Source: Dactylorhiza incarnata
Lineage: Eukaryota; Streptophyta; Magnoliopsida; Asparagales; Orchidaceae
NCBI GenBank assembly: GCA_033032865.1
Contig: JAWHQI010000013.1
Coordinates: forward strand, 4,216,001-4,280,000
Length of the DNA: 64,000 bases
Reading direction: 5' to 3'
The position numbers were made by a program, and so were the translations under genes. Shown in pieces: positions 10,318-21,871 of this stretch (positions are counted from its first letter, which is position 1; every line of letters begins with the position of its first letter). The notes beneath the pieces were generated by a model, which was given only the letters and a program-made list of their open reading frames with translations, was not told where the DNA came from and made no database searches.

Positions 10318-11328
10318 ATGGAAGGAGGATATGCTAGTGGTCTCGGTATTGAGCTCCTTACGCAGACTAACTTTAAGAAGTGGATATCTTGCATGGAGAG
10401 CTATCTTCATAGCGAGGACTTATGGGAGGTAGTTGGAGGAGAGGCTAGACAAGTTGTGGTTCCTGCTGATGGGAATGCTGATCTCGCGAAGGCTTGCAGA
10501 AGAACGAATGCTAAGGCAGAATTCACTCTCAAGCGGGCTATCATTCCAGAGTTGTTTGATCACATCATTGGATGCGGATCAGCTGCTGAGATTTGGACAA
10601 CCTTGGATGGATTGTTCAATAAGAAGAATGTAGTGAGGCTACATTTCTTGGAAAAAGAGTTGGCAAAAGCAACTCAGGGAAATTTGTCCATTTCAACGTT
10701 CTTCTTGAAGATGAAGAACCTCTGCGCAGAGATATCGGCTTTGGACCCGGATGAGCCTATCTCAGAATCTAAGCTGAAGAGGCACATAATCTGTGGCTTG
10801 CGGAGGGAGTATGTTACCTTTGTTACTTCTGTTCAAGGCTGGGCCAATCAGCCTTCATTGCTGGAGCTGGAGAACTTACTTGCATTGCAAGAAAGTTTGG
10901 CAAAGCAAATGGCTGGGATGTCGGTTTCTGGGGGAGAAGGCGAGGTTCTCTTCTCCGGCAAGAAGAAGAGATGGGACAAGAAGAAGAAGAAGTCATCTGG
11001 AGATGATGGTCTGTCTACTTCATATCAGCAAGAGAGGAGCTATGCTCCTAAGCGTGATCGGAAGAAGAAGGAAGTACCTAGATGTTTCAGGTGCAACAAG
11101 GTTGGTCATTTCAAGAGGGACTTGAAAGTCAATCTTCAGTCGGGGCATGCTGCAGGGAAGGAGGAGGCTGGTTCCAATGCTGAAGGTAGTTGGGGTGGTG
11201 GAGGAGCTTTCATGACGGGCACATGTGTTCAGGCCATGACTTCCATCAACTATCAAGATGATTGGATTGTGGACTCTGGGTGTGGTCATCACCTCACTGG
11301 GGATGAGTCGAAGTTCTCCTCGTTGTAG
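10318..11328 (+). CDS. gag: copia D gag and start of protease
   Basis: 336 residues from the ATG about 80 bp after the primer site. Order: N-terminal gag segment (NFKKWISCMESYLHSEDLWE, about residues 20-40), UBN2-like helical domain with AAEIWTTLDGLFNKKNVVRL, and LLALQESLAKQM. Then a Lys-rich stretch (KKRWDKKKKKS), a zinc knuckle CFRCNKVGHFKRDL near residue 255 whose last Cys is Leu, and the aspartic protease start IVDSGCGHHLTG near residue 316. Gag forms the particle; the zinc knuckle binds RNA. The frame ends in TAG at 11326 inside the protease, where the relative F also has a break, so the gag part is intact but the polyprotein is not. Confidence 0.85.
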   Translation: MEGGYASGLGIELLTQTNFKKWISCMESYLHSEDLWEVVGGEARQVVVPADGNADLAKACRRTNAKAEFTLKRAIIPELFDHIIGCGSAAEIWTTLDGLFNKKNVVRLHFLEKELAKATQGNLSISTFFLKMKNLCAEISALDPDEPISESKLKRHIICGLRREYVTFVTSVQGWANQPSLLELENLLALQESLAKQMAGMSVSGGEGEVLFSGKKKRWDKKKKKSSGDDGLSTSYQQERSYAPKRDRKKKEVPRCFRCNKVGHFKRDLKVNLQSGHAAGKEEAGSNAEGSWGGGGAFMTGTCVQAMTSINYQDDWIVDSGCGHHLTGDESKFSSL

Positions 11329-11841
11329 ACATATATAGGTAATGATGTTATCATAACGGCTGATGATATTGTTCATGCAGTTGAGAAGGAGGGTGTGGTT
11401 TCATTGAATGATGATAGAGGTACTCTTAGGTTGAAGAGTGTCTATCATGTTCCGGGGATGAAAAAGAACCTCTTCTCGGTGACCAATGCGGTGGATGCTG
11501 GCTATCACGTTCTGTTTTGTCCAACAGAAGTGAAATTTCTATGAAATGTTTCAGCGGTGAAAGCTGAGGTCACTCATATTGGGAGACAGGTGAAGGATTT
11601 GTTTGTTCTTTCAACAAATTCTTATGTTGATAAGATGAGGGCTAATAATAGCGCTGCTATCTGGCATGAAAGGCTTGGGCATGTTGGGATGGATAAGCGG
11701 AAAGCTATGGCGGGTAGAGGCCTAGTGAAAGGTCTGCCTAGCTTGTCATCTTTTGGGGATGGTCATGTTTGTGCAGGTGCTTAGTTTGGCAAAGCTCAGC
11801 GCTTTCCATTTGACAAATCACAAAGCAGATATAAAAGACCA
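11329..11841 (+). pseudogene. pol: copia D protease end and pre-integrase domain
   Basis: After the stop the frame can be followed: LKSVYHVPGMKKNLFSV is the conserved end of the copia protease; WHERLGHVGMDK and GLVKGLPSL belong to the GAG-pre-integrase zinc domain. The Cys pair of that domain is lost (CAGA followed by a TAG at 11782), and a TGA at about 11542 interrupts the linker. Confidence 0.8.
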
Positions 11842-12726
11842 TTGGAGTGCATCCATGGTGATCTGTTTGGACCTACCAACACTGCCAATCTTGGAGGTAG
11901 CAGGTATATGCTAATCTTGGTTAATGACTTCACCAGATATACTTGGGTGTATTTTCTGAAGGAGAAGTCAGAGGCGTTCGAGAAGTTTGTGGAGTTCAAG
12001 GAGCTGGTGGAAAGTCAGCTAAACCTACGGGTAAAGAAGTTCAGAACAAACAATGGAGGGGAGTTCACCTCCAAGGAGTTCCTTAGCTTTTGCAGGAAGC
12101 ATGGCATCCAAAGGGAGCTCTCTTGTGCCCACACTCCACAACAGAACGGAGTTGCAGAGCGTAAGATCAGTCACCTGACGGAGACCTGCAAATGTTGGCT
12201 TCATGCCAAGAATATTCCAAAGTCTATTTGGGCAGAGGGTATGTCTTGTGTAGCTTCTGTTATCAACCAGATGCCTCTCAGCCCCATCAACATGAAGACT
12301 CCTCATGAGTTGATGTTCAAGGAGAAGCTAAGCGTGGAATACTTTCGAGTGTTCGGTTCTACCTGTTATGTGCATGTTCCGGATGCCCTTCGAACGAAGC
12401 TAGATGCTAAGGCAAGGAAGCTAGTCTTCGTTGGTTATGATGACCGGAAGAAAGGGTGGAGATGCATGGATCCTGAGACACGAAGATATGTGGTCTCAAG
12501 GTATGTGGTATTCGACGAGCTGACGTCATACCAAGGTAACTCCTCTGTTGAGTTGCAAGGAAGCAGGGTAGAAGGTGGACTAGTGGAAGCTGCACGAGAA
12601 GTTCTGATGGAGTTACCTGTTTCTCCAGGTGCTCCTTGTATTACTAGCTCAGGATTAGGTGCTTCGGGTTATGGAAGCAGGGGGAGCGAGGCTCTATGTT
12701 TACCTGAGAGGAGAGCTAGTCCATAA
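11842..12726 (+). pseudogene. pol: copia D integrase
   Basis: The rve core is clear: CIHGDLFGPTNTANLGG (first catalytic Asp), KKFRTNNGGEFTSKEFLSF, HTPQQNGVAERKISHLTE (catalytic Glu). In the second block the catalytic Asp (usual RTDNGGEF) is Asn (codon AAC). The relative F keeps Asp there. The C-terminal part includes SPINMKTPHELMFKEK, VFGSTCYVHVPDALR and FVGYDDRKKGWRCMDPETRR. TAA at 12724 ends the frame before the RT. Confidence 0.88.
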
Positions 12727-12732
12727 GCTGCA

Positions 12733-14390
12733 GTGGAAGAGGTGGTTCAGAGTCAAGCTCTGAGGAGGTCCAAGAGGACCATTATTCCACCTGATCGGTA
12801 TACGGGCGTGAACTTGGTGAGCTTTGTCTCATGTTTCTTCGCAGGTCCCCTGGATGAGAGAGAGCCATCTTGTTATGAAAATGTCATTGGAGTCGAGGAG
12901 TGGGAAGGAGCCATGGATGAAGAGATGGCTGCCCTCAGGAAGAATGAGACTTGGGACTTGGTGCCTAAAGTTGATGGGATTACTCCGGTGACTTGCAAGT
13001 GGGTTTTCAAGCTGAAGAAGAAGGCTGACTGAAGTATTGAGCGGTACAAGGCTTGCCTTGTAGGTCGAGATTTCTCTCAGAAGTATGGGGAGGATTATGA
13101 AGAAACATTTAGCCCCGTTGCCAAGATGACTTCGGTCCGGGTGGTGATCACTTTGGCACCTTGCCAAGGGTGGAATATTTGGCAACTCGACGTGAAAAAT
13201 GCTTTCTTATATGGCGAGATTGACAAGGATATCTTCATGGATCAACCACCTGGGTATGTATCCAAAGAGCACCCAAGATATGTTTGCAAGCTCAAGAAGG
13301 CTCTTTATGGCTTGAAGCAAGCGCCTCGGGCGTGGTACGTGAAGATCGCAGAATACCTCCAGTTCTGCGGGTACTTTGCTTCTGATTCTCATTCGAGCTT
13401 ATTTGTTAAGAAGACGGGGGAGCTTCAGGTCTTGGTGCTGCTATACATTGATGACATGATTGTCACCGGGAATTATGAGATGGAGGTAGCTAGGCTTTGT
13501 GCTGAGCTAGCTATCAGATTTGAGATGAAGGATTTGGGTGAGCTCCACCATTTCCTTGGGCTCGAAGTGGAGAGAAAAGAGAACGGTATGCTCGTTTCCC
13601 AGAAGGGCTATGCGGATCGAATCGTGAAAAGATTCGGCATGGAATGGGGAAAGAGCAGCTCTACTCCACTGGAGGTTGGAGTTCATCTTCGTCGAGATGA
13701 AGGGAAGGTTCTTACCGATCCTTTGGTGTTCCGGGCTTTAGTCGGAAGCTTGATATACTTGACGATCACGAGGCCAGATATTACTTATGCAGTTGGCAGG
13801 GTGAGTCGGTTTATGGTAGAGCCTCGGAAGCCTTATCTTGTGGCGGCTAGGAGTATACTGAAGTATGTCAAATCCACCTCGGATTTGGGTCTCTTCAACG
13901 GGAGAGATTCAGGCTTTTGCTTGCACGGGTACATGGATGTTGATTATGGAGGAGATTCGAATGATCGGAGATCGACGTTTGAATACGTCTTTATGACGGG
14001 TTCTACAGCTATATCATGGTGCAGCAAGAAGTACGATTCTGTGTCTGTCTCTACCACGGAAGCAGAGTACAAAGTTTCAGCTTTGGCGGCTCAGGAAGCC
14101 ATCTGGCTTAGGAGGTTGGTGGAGGACATTCACAGGGGGGGTGGGAGGTCCTACTCTGCTACGTGGTGACAACGAGAGTGCTCTCAAACTGGTGAACAAT
14201 CCAGTTTATCACACGCGTATGAAGCACATAGAGATTCATCACCATTTCGTTCGTGAGAAGGTGTTGGAGGGATCTCTAATTGTGGAGCATGTGTAGAGCA
14301 AGGACAACGTTGCTACCATATTCACTAAGCCGCTGGCAAAGGGACCTTTTGGTCGGTTGCGAAGTTTGCTTGGGTTGACTTCCACTTCCC
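12733..14390 (+). pseudogene. pol: copia D reverse transcriptase and RNase H
   Basis: RT and RNase H in conserved order: [58 protein letters not shown], the catalytic LLYIDDMIVTGN (both Asp present), FLGLEVERKENGMLVSQKGY, ALVGSLIYLTITRPDITYAV, and RNase H with MDVDYGGDSNDRRS and STTEAEYKVSALAAQEAIWL. TGA at 13030 splits the RT. A frameshift in the G-run near 14140 breaks RNase H before the residues that in F read LLRGDNESALKL, and a TAG follows at about 14294. The open piece 13126-14169 is the longest. Confidence 0.88.
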
Positions 14391-14393
14391 ACT

Positions 14394-14404
14394 TCAAGGG
14401 GGGG
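14394..14404 (+). other. polypurine tract of D
   Basis: TCAAGGGGGGG immediately before TGTTAAATT of the 3' LTR. Pol coding (…HFKG) runs through the tract. Confidence 0.85.
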
Positions 14405-15608
14405 TGTTAAATTTTTGAAGTGGAAGTGAAGTTGAGCTGGGCGGTCTGAAGATTGGAGACCGCAGAGACTGCGCGGTCTACGCTGGTTTTCTGTCAGTTT
14501 GTCTCAGCGGTTTGTTCTAAGCGGTCTGATCTGGGAGACCACCTCTTCTGTCCGGGAGGCTTGCGCGGGTTGGTCTGGAGACTTGTCCTAAGTCAGCCAG
14601 ATGTTCTTGGTCTGCCTTCTTGCAGTAACCGGGCGGTCTGACGACTATTCTAGTCGGCCTGGTTTCAGGAGAAGTTCTTTGCTTTGCAATAAGACCGGGT
14701 GGTCTGCTTGTTGAGACTGCAGTGACCGGGCGATTTGGTTGTTAACCGCAAGGTTTAATAATGGAGTTGTGAGCTATGCAGAGCTCGGACGGTCTGCTTT
14801 GCGAGACCACTCGCGATCTGATGGGCGGTTATTATATCCTGGTTGTGCGGTGACGACATCTGTCTACTCGCCTATAAATAGGGATGTAGGGCCCGTCATT
14901 ATTAACGAGAACTATAAGAACTCAAAGTCGGCTTGATTGTGCCGGTCTCTTTTTGTGGTCGCGCGGTTTGAGATATTTGTCTGACCGGTTTCTGTGTTCA
15001 CAGGTTAAGAGGTTTGCAGCTCGCGGTCAGCTTGTCTCCTTCATCTAGCTTTGAATAAGCCAGTTCGGGCGGACTGTGTTTAGGTGTTCGCGGTCTGTGC
15101 AGCGGACTCAATTGATCAGGCGGTCTTAAGTGGCCAGGCGGTCTTGAGTTGGGGTCTGTCGCAGGGTGCAGTTCTGCGTTCAGAGTTCGCGGGTTCTTCT
15201 TTGATCAAGACCGTGCAGTCTGGGCGATCAAGAAGTGCGGACTGTTTCTTTTCAGCAGTGAAATAAAGCAGCGAGTTGGCGGTCTGGGGTTGCGGGCTGG
15301 CAGGTGCGGTCTGTACTCTGTTCGCACGGTCTTAGCGTCTTCCGTCCGACTTATCTATTCGAGCGGTCTGGCGGTCTCAAGTGTCAGGTCGCTGCGGCTT
15401 ATTTTACACTTGTGTTTTGTGCTTCTCTCCTCCGTGATTCTTATGAATCATGTCTCTCCATGTATACCTCGCATTGTAAAGAGATAGTCAATACCACAGA
15501 ACTATTTGTTCTTCTCATTGTCACTGTTGTGCTACACTTTTGAAAGGTTTTGTGAAGTGTGTTCCGCATATTATTTCACTTGATCTCCGGACCTCAAGTT
15601 TCTTAACA
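14405..15608 (+). repeat. 3' LTR of D, 1204 bp
   Basis: Same length and ends as the 5' copy; TATAAATA at 14873-14880; followed by the AAATC duplication at 15609. Confidence 0.9.
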
Positions 15609-15613
15609 AAATC

Positions 15614-18600
15614 ACCTCCCAAGTTGCTACTGGATGGGCCAACCGTGGTCGTTGGCTGATTGGAGAAGATGAAGGGATGCCCTACGTTTGTGCTTTAAGA
15701 TTTGTGCAAGCTTATGTAATAATATATTTGATATTCCTATTTCAGCCCCTTTACTAGCAGTAGTTAAAAATAATTATAGAATTTACTCAGAGCCCTCTAC
15801 TGTAAACGTGATCTATACCAAACTTGTATCCCTGATGTCTACTTTAATTTAAAATTGATTTGAGCCGATTTGGCCCACTGGTTTGACTGCAGCACTCAAA
15901 ATGGTGCAACCTGTACATAGGATTGACCTGAGAATGAATTGAGTGCCCCCATTAATCAATACGTCCAAATTCTTTGAAATTTTAGGCATAGGTTAGATTT
16001 ACCCTTACCCTCAATATATCCAAAATTGGGAATTTTTGGAGAAACGCTTTCTATAGTTTTTGTAGACATTTAATAATTCATGTAATAATTAATTATTGGG
16101 TCTAATGACATCAAAACCCTTCCAAATTTTGGTGGATGGTCCTTATGTTCATTTCATGTCTCTGGTAAAAATTCCATTCCATTTAGAATTGAGTTGGTTG
16201 AGTAATTGAGTAACCCAAGATTGGTCAAACTATGGGTATTTTAGATCAAAAGTGCACTTGATGGGTTTGGGAGATCAACCCTCATCCCGCTATTGTGAAA
16301 CTTTGAACACTGACGTGATGTGATATAAAATACCCCCACAAGTTTTTTTGGGTGGTTTCGGAGTAGTTGAGCCCTAGAACCCTAGTTCAAACCTTAGGGT
16401 TGTACCTTGAACCTATTGAAGGACATAGGCTCTTATGTCCTTCGATTGACTTGAAATTTGGTAGAGAGGTTAATAGGGTGGTGTAGAGCCCTAGGTAATT
16501 TATTTAGAATTTTTGAAGACTTTTATTCTCTCTGATTTATTGAAGAATCCTTTAGGACTCTTTCTTACTAGAAGGAATTACATGCTCATATAGACTAGGA
16601 TGTTTATGAAACTTTGGCAGTGTGTTCTTATTGATGATACTATTCTCTGATAATTTTGTCAAGAATTTTGAAGTGTTATTTTTGGTACTTCATTCATAAC
16701 CCTCAATTTGTGCCCTTGTGGTATAAAAACTAATTATGGGTTTAATACTCACTGAAAAATTATGGAAATTGGTCAGAAGACTTGTTAGGCCAAACACATG
16801 ATCTATTAATTTTAGAATAATTTTTGGAGTTATTTATACATGGTTCCCTTCACAAGGAGACCTTGGACATGTTTATTTAATTAATGGAATTATATGGTCA
16901 AATGGATTTATAAAATTATGGAAATCTATCAGTGAACTTTTCTGACCATTTTGGACACCAACTAATTTTCTTGCAATTATTGAATGAGAATTTCTAGTAG
17001 CTTCTTTGTCAATCATTAATCTTGATTAATTAGTTTATATTTTAATTGGAGGTCAAAACCTTTCTGAAAAATTGTTAAATTCAGGTTTGGCTGTTGATTT
17101 GTTGCTATCTAGTTGTACAAATTTTAGTGAAGTTATACCATGTCAGAATACCATACTTGATGTACAAAATCATAGGTTCCCTGATTTTGGAGAAATTATA
17201 ATAAATACCAAATAAAGTAGGAAAATTATGAATTTTTGAAGATGGTTTTAAAATATCATAACACACCCCCCATAACAATCTTGGGTCATTCGGATGATTA
17301 TTTGGAGTACCTCCTCTCATGCACCTCATGTAGCTCGTTTGGTCTGCGTATAACAAAACAGTAGAGTTAAGATAACTTGTAGACCATTAGGTGGGAATAG
17401 GAGGTAGATGGTGTACCTAGTCTGGTTGAAGAGATTTGAGGTCACCAATAGGAGTTTATATGTTGAGTGTGCCCGACAAACCAAGGGGTAAGGTTATGCT
17501 CGGGATTGACGAAAGATCGCCTTTCCCATGGAGTGGGATATAAAACACTTACGGTTAACTCGAGTGAAATGGTGAGAGGGGTATGTTCATGGGTAGTTAT
17601 AAATAATAGTAAGTGTCTTGGAAAGAGTGGTTTGGGCTATCATCCCATCATACCTCCTAGTATCGCTGCGAGCCCCTCACAAGGTAGACCTCGGGAAGTC
17701 CAAGATTAACCCTAAATTGTATGAGTAAATTGTTATTCAAGATTAACTCAATAATACACTCACCCACCCCGCTACTGCGGGTGTTAACTTGTTGGTCGGA
17801 CGAATAGTAGGCTCGGAAGATTGTTGCGATGGGCGGGTTAGCCCGGGGAGCCTATGGCTCATAGGTACATAGTAATCATATTGCATGTGCATAAAGGTGG
17901 CGGGTCTTTGGTATAGACGGTCGTTCACACCTACGTCGATACGCTGACTCGGCAAGTGTGGATTTGCACTTAGCCAAGAAAGTCTGGTGGTCCAGCCAGT
18001 AAGAGTACGCAGGCGCTCCCCAGTTTTGCGTTGAGGCGTACGATAGGTCTAGGTTAGGTAGTGTGAATACCAAACTAGAGGTGGGCGAGGCCCAACCCAC
18101 CGCTTCTGTTTGCCACTACGGGGGTATCCTGGGAGTATTGCTAGCTCCAAAAAGGGGTAACTAAAGGTTTGTGCACATAGAGTCAAAGTGTGTGAGTTGC
18201 ACTTGTGTGATCATAACATTACCCAGCATAACACTACATGTCATAGCATAAACATTGTACTTCAACCCCTACCTCTATTGTAAAAATTGGTTATGGGAAT
18301 TTTTATACGATAGGCATTGCTAAATGACCCATTGGTCGATAGGTTTGTATGGGCATTCCTATAAATCAATGGTTAATTTTCTATTATATACCTGTCTTTA
18401 CCTGCTTACTTTACTATTCTTTACTTGTTCTCTATCCTGCTTACTTATTGTTTACTACTTCAAGTATATATAAACACCTGCGTAGTGATAGACACTCCTG
18501 TAGCTACGGCATGTCACCTACTTAGTCTTATACCGCTCGGTACCTAGGGCCACTGGGGGATGAATGAGGGGAATGAGTCTTAGTCTTTTGACTAACGGTC

Positions 18601-18652
18601 GGTGGACCATATCATTTTAGAGGATCGAGGAGACGCAACACCACCAGAGGCC
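15614..18652 (+). repeat. 3' LTR of gypsy L, second segment
   Basis: Continues the LTR after D. It is collinear with 31600-34587 of LTR K (for example ACGGTCGGTGGACC near 18596 and GACTCGGCAAGTGTGG near 17947). No gene is present; open frames are short and unshared. Similarity to K ends at about 18652 (CCAGAGGCC), before the LTR terminus. Confidence 0.75.
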
Positions 18653-18727
18653 AAAAGGCAAACCAAACATAGGCCGCCAACACCAGAGATGCACAATCTC
18701 ATCAGCCAGATCGCCACACCTAGCTCG
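18653..18727. other. unassigned junction between gypsy LTR L and element F
   Basis: About 75 bp that I cannot align confidently to either LTR. Both neighbours are truncated here, so it marks a deletion or rearrangement junction. Confidence 0.4.
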
Positions 18728-18827
18728 TGGTTTCCAAAAGCAAACAGTCACACAGAATTCGCGCGTTCTCTGCGGTCTCCAAATTCAGAACACCTGGACA
18801 GTCCACTTCCACTTCAAAAATTTAACA
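18728..18827 (-). repeat. 3' LTR remnant of F
   Basis: CACTTCAAAAATTTAACA at its right end matches the terminus at 29420-29437, and the upstream ~80 bp match 29352-29420. The other ~770 bp of the LTR are missing. The polypurine tract (minus strand ACTTCAAGGGGGAG) abuts it at 18828-18841. Confidence 0.7.
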
Positions 18828-18841
18828 CTCCCCCTTGAAGT

Positions 18842-20495
18842 GGGAAGTGGAAGTCATCCCAAGTAGACTCCTCAACCGATCAAATGGTCTCATCGACAAT
18901 GGCTTTGTAAAGATTTCCGTGACATTATCCTTGCTCTGCACATGCTTAACCATAAGAGATCCCTCTAACACCTTCTCCTGAATGAAATGATGTTGAATCT
19001 CTATGTGCTTGGTTCGCACATGACAAAGTGGATTGTTCACCAGTTTGAGGGCACTCTCATTGTCACCCCGAAGCAAAGTAGGACCTCGCACCTCCCCATG
19101 AATGTCCTCTACAAGCCTCGGAAGCCAGATGGCTTCCTGAGCTACTAAAGCCAAAGCTTTGTGCTCCGCTTCCGTAGTGGAGATAGGTTACAGAATCTTG
19201 CTTCTTGTTGCACCATGATATAGTTGTAGATCCCATCATAAAGATGTATCCAGAAGTCGATCTCCGATCATCTGAATCTCTTCCATAATCAGCATCCATG
19301 TATCCATGCAAGCAAAAGCTCGAGTCCTTCCCATAGAAAAGATTCAAATCAGAGGTCTTTACGTACTTCAAAATGCTCCTAGCCGCCATAGAAAAGACTC
19401 ACTCGGACAACCGCATAAGAGATATCTGGCCTCGTGATCGTCAAGTAAATCAAACTTTTGACCATAGCCCGAAACACCAAAGGATCAGAAAGAACCTTTC
19501 CCTCATCACGTCGAAGTGTCATACCAACCTCCAGTAGAGTAGAGCTGCTCTTCCCACCTTCCATGCTGAATCACTTCACAGTTCATTCTGCATATCCCTT
19601 TTGGGATACAAGCATACCGCCCTCTTTCCTCTCCACTTCGAGTCCAAGGAAATGGTGGATCTCACCCAAGTCCTTCATCTGAAATCTGATAACTAACTCA
19701 GCTCGAAGTCTAGCTACCTCCACCTCAGAATTTCCTGTGACGATCATATTATCAACATAAAGCAACACTAAGACTCGAAACTACCCCGTCTTCTTTACGA
19801 ACAAGCTTGAATCAGAATCAGAAGCAAAGTATCCGCAGAACTGGAGGTATTCTACTATCTTGCCATATCACACCCGAGGCGCCTGCTACAAGCCATAAAG
19901 AGCCTTTTTGAGCTTGCACACATGTCTTGAGTAGACTTCAGAGACATACCCAGGTGGCTGATCCATGAAGATGTCTTTGTCAATCTCGCCATAAAGAAAA
20001 GCATTCTTCGCGTCGAGTTGCCATATCTTCCACCCTTGGCAAACAGCCAATGTGATCACCACCCAAACTGAAGTCATCTTGGCAACAGGGCTGAAGGTTT
20101 CTTCATAATCCTCCCCATACTTCTGAGAGAATCCTCAAGCTACAAAGTGAGCCTTGTTTCACTCAATGCTTCCATCAGCCATCTTCTTCAGCTTGAAAAC
20201 CCACTTGCAAATCACTGGAGTAACACCCTCAACCTTTGGCACCAAGTCCCAAGTCTCATTCTTCCTGAGGGCAGCCATCTCTTCATCCATAGCCTCTTCC
20301 CACTCCTTGACTCCAATGGCATTTTCAAAATAAGATGACTCTCTCTCATGCAGGGGACCTGCGAAGAAACATGAGACGAACCTCACCAAGTTTCCCCTTG
20401 TATACCGATCTGGTGGTATGATAGTCCTTTTGGACCTCCTCAGAGCTTTACTCTGAACCACCTCTTCAACTACCTATTCTAGACTAGCTCACCTT
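18842..20495 (-). pseudogene. pol: copia F reverse transcriptase and RNase H, broken
   Basis: Minus-strand pieces in order: WEEAMDEEMAALRKNETWDL (20159-20461), WQLDAKNAFLYGEIDKDIFM and CKLKKALYGL (19886-20077), LLYVDNMIVTGN (19583-19768), LIYLTITRPDISYAV (19379-19564), and RNase H with LLRGDNESALKL, RTKHIEIQHHFI and IFTKPLSMRPFDRL (18842-19154). The catalytic YVDD box is YVDN, so the polymerase site is lost as well as the frame. At least five stops or frameshifts separate the pieces. Pol ends within the polypurine tract and the first bases of the LTR (FKGEC, then TAA formed by TGTTAA). Confidence 0.85.
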
Positions 20496-21871
20496 TCAGG
20501 CATTTGGAGCGTCGCTCCCCCTTCTTACAGAACCTGATGCACCTGACCCAGAGCTAGAAGCAACTGGAGCACCTGGAGAAACAGGAAACTCCACCAGAAC
20601 CTCCTTAGTAGCTTCTTCAAGACCACCATCTAACCTGCTCTCGTGTAACTCAATAGAAGAGATACCTTGGTATGATGTCAATTCATCAAATACCACATCC
20701 CTTGAGACCATGGCTCTTCGTGTCTCTAGATCCATGTATCTCCAACGCTTCTTCCGGTCATCATAACCGACGAAGACTAGCTTCCTTGCTTTCACATCTA
20801 GCTTTGTTCTGAGGGCATCAGGAACATGCACATAGCAGGTAGATCCGAACACTCTAAAGTATTCCACCATAGGCTTTATCTTGAACATCAACTCATGAGG
20901 GGTCTTCATGTTGATGGGACTTAGAGGCATCCGATTGATGACATAAGTTGCACAAGACATTCCCTATGCCCATAAGGACTTTGGGATATTCTTGGCATGA
21001 AGCCAACATTTGCAGGTCTCCGTCAGATGACAGATCTTCCACTCTGCAACTCTGTTTTGTTGTGGAGTGTGAGCACAAGAGAGCTCTCTCCAGATGTCAT
21101 GCTTCCTGCAGAAGTTGAAGAACGCATTTGAGGTGAACTCCCATCCATTGTCGGTTTTGAACTTCTTGATCCGCAGGTTAAGCCGACCTTCCACTAGCTT
21201 CTCGAACTCCACAAACTTTTCAAAGGCTTTCGACTTCTCCTTCAAAAAATAGACCCAAGTATATCTAGTGAAGTCATCAATCAAGACCAGTATATACTTT
21301 CTACCTCCAAGACTGGCAGTTGCGGTAGGTCCAAACAAATCACCATGAATACACTCCAATGGTGCTTTGCATCTGCTTTGTGATTTGTCGAATGGAAGCC
21401 GATGAGCCTTGCCATATTGGCAACTTTCACAAACATGGCCTTCACCGAAGGATGACAAACTAGGCAAGCCTCTCACAAGACCTCTCCCCGCGATAGCTTT
21501 CAACTTGTCCATTCCAACATGCCCAAGTCTTCCATACCAGATAGCTGCGCTATCATTAGTACTCATCTTATCAACATACAAACTTGTAGATAGCACAAAC
21601 AAGTCCTTCACCCTTCTACCAACATGAGTGACTTCAACCTTCACGCCTACACGTTTTGAAGAAACTTCACTTCTGTTGGACCAAACATAACGTGATAGCC
21701 AGCATCAACAGCGTTGGTCACCGAGAAGAGGTTTTTCTAAATCCCTGGTACATGATAGACACTCTTCAACGTAAGAGGACCTCTATCTCCGTTCAAAGAA
21801 ACTACACCCTCCTTCTCAACAACATGTATAGTGTCATCAACACTAATAATAACATCATTACCTGAGTATGC
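20496..21871 (-). pseudogene. pol: copia F protease end, pre-integrase and integrase
   Basis: The main open stretch 21644-20964 holds WYGRLGHVGMDKLKAIAGRG, CESCQYGKAHRLPFDKSQ (pre-integrase Cys pair intact), CIHGDLFGPTATASLGG, FKTDNGWEFTSNAFFNF (second Asp intact) and HTPQQNRVAEWKICHLTE. The catalytic Glu is kept, but the usual NGVAER reads NRVAEW. After a stop near 20961 the C-terminal part follows (20960-20496): NRMPLSPINMKTPHELMF and FVGYDDRKKRWRYMDLETRR. The region 21645-21871 carries the protease C-terminus in a broken frame. Confidence 0.82.

Larger units (their letters stand above)
9022..15608 (+). mobile_element. copia element D, complete with both LTRs (6.6 kb)
   Basis: Two LTRs of equal length (1204 bp), a primer site, gag-pol and a polypurine tract, flanked by the 5-bp target duplication AAATC (9017-9021 and 15609-15613). 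Removing it rejoins the gypsy LTR L. The LTRs differ at about a tenth of the first 120 positions by eye, many of them C/T or G/A changes, so it is not recent. Pol carries several stops and a mutated integrase. Confidence 0.92.
6871..18652 (+). mobile_element. Tekay-like chromovirus L (Ty3/gypsy), 3' part, interrupted by D
   Basis: It contains the end of pol (integrase and chromodomain remnant), a spacer and a long 3' LTR that continues across the insertion of D (9022-15608). Gag, protease, RT and RNase H are absent: the left junction at about 6870 is an abrupt join to C2. The right side ends at about 18652, where similarity with gypsy LTR K stops before the last ~350 bp of the LTR. No target duplication remains. 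Confidence 0.75.
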
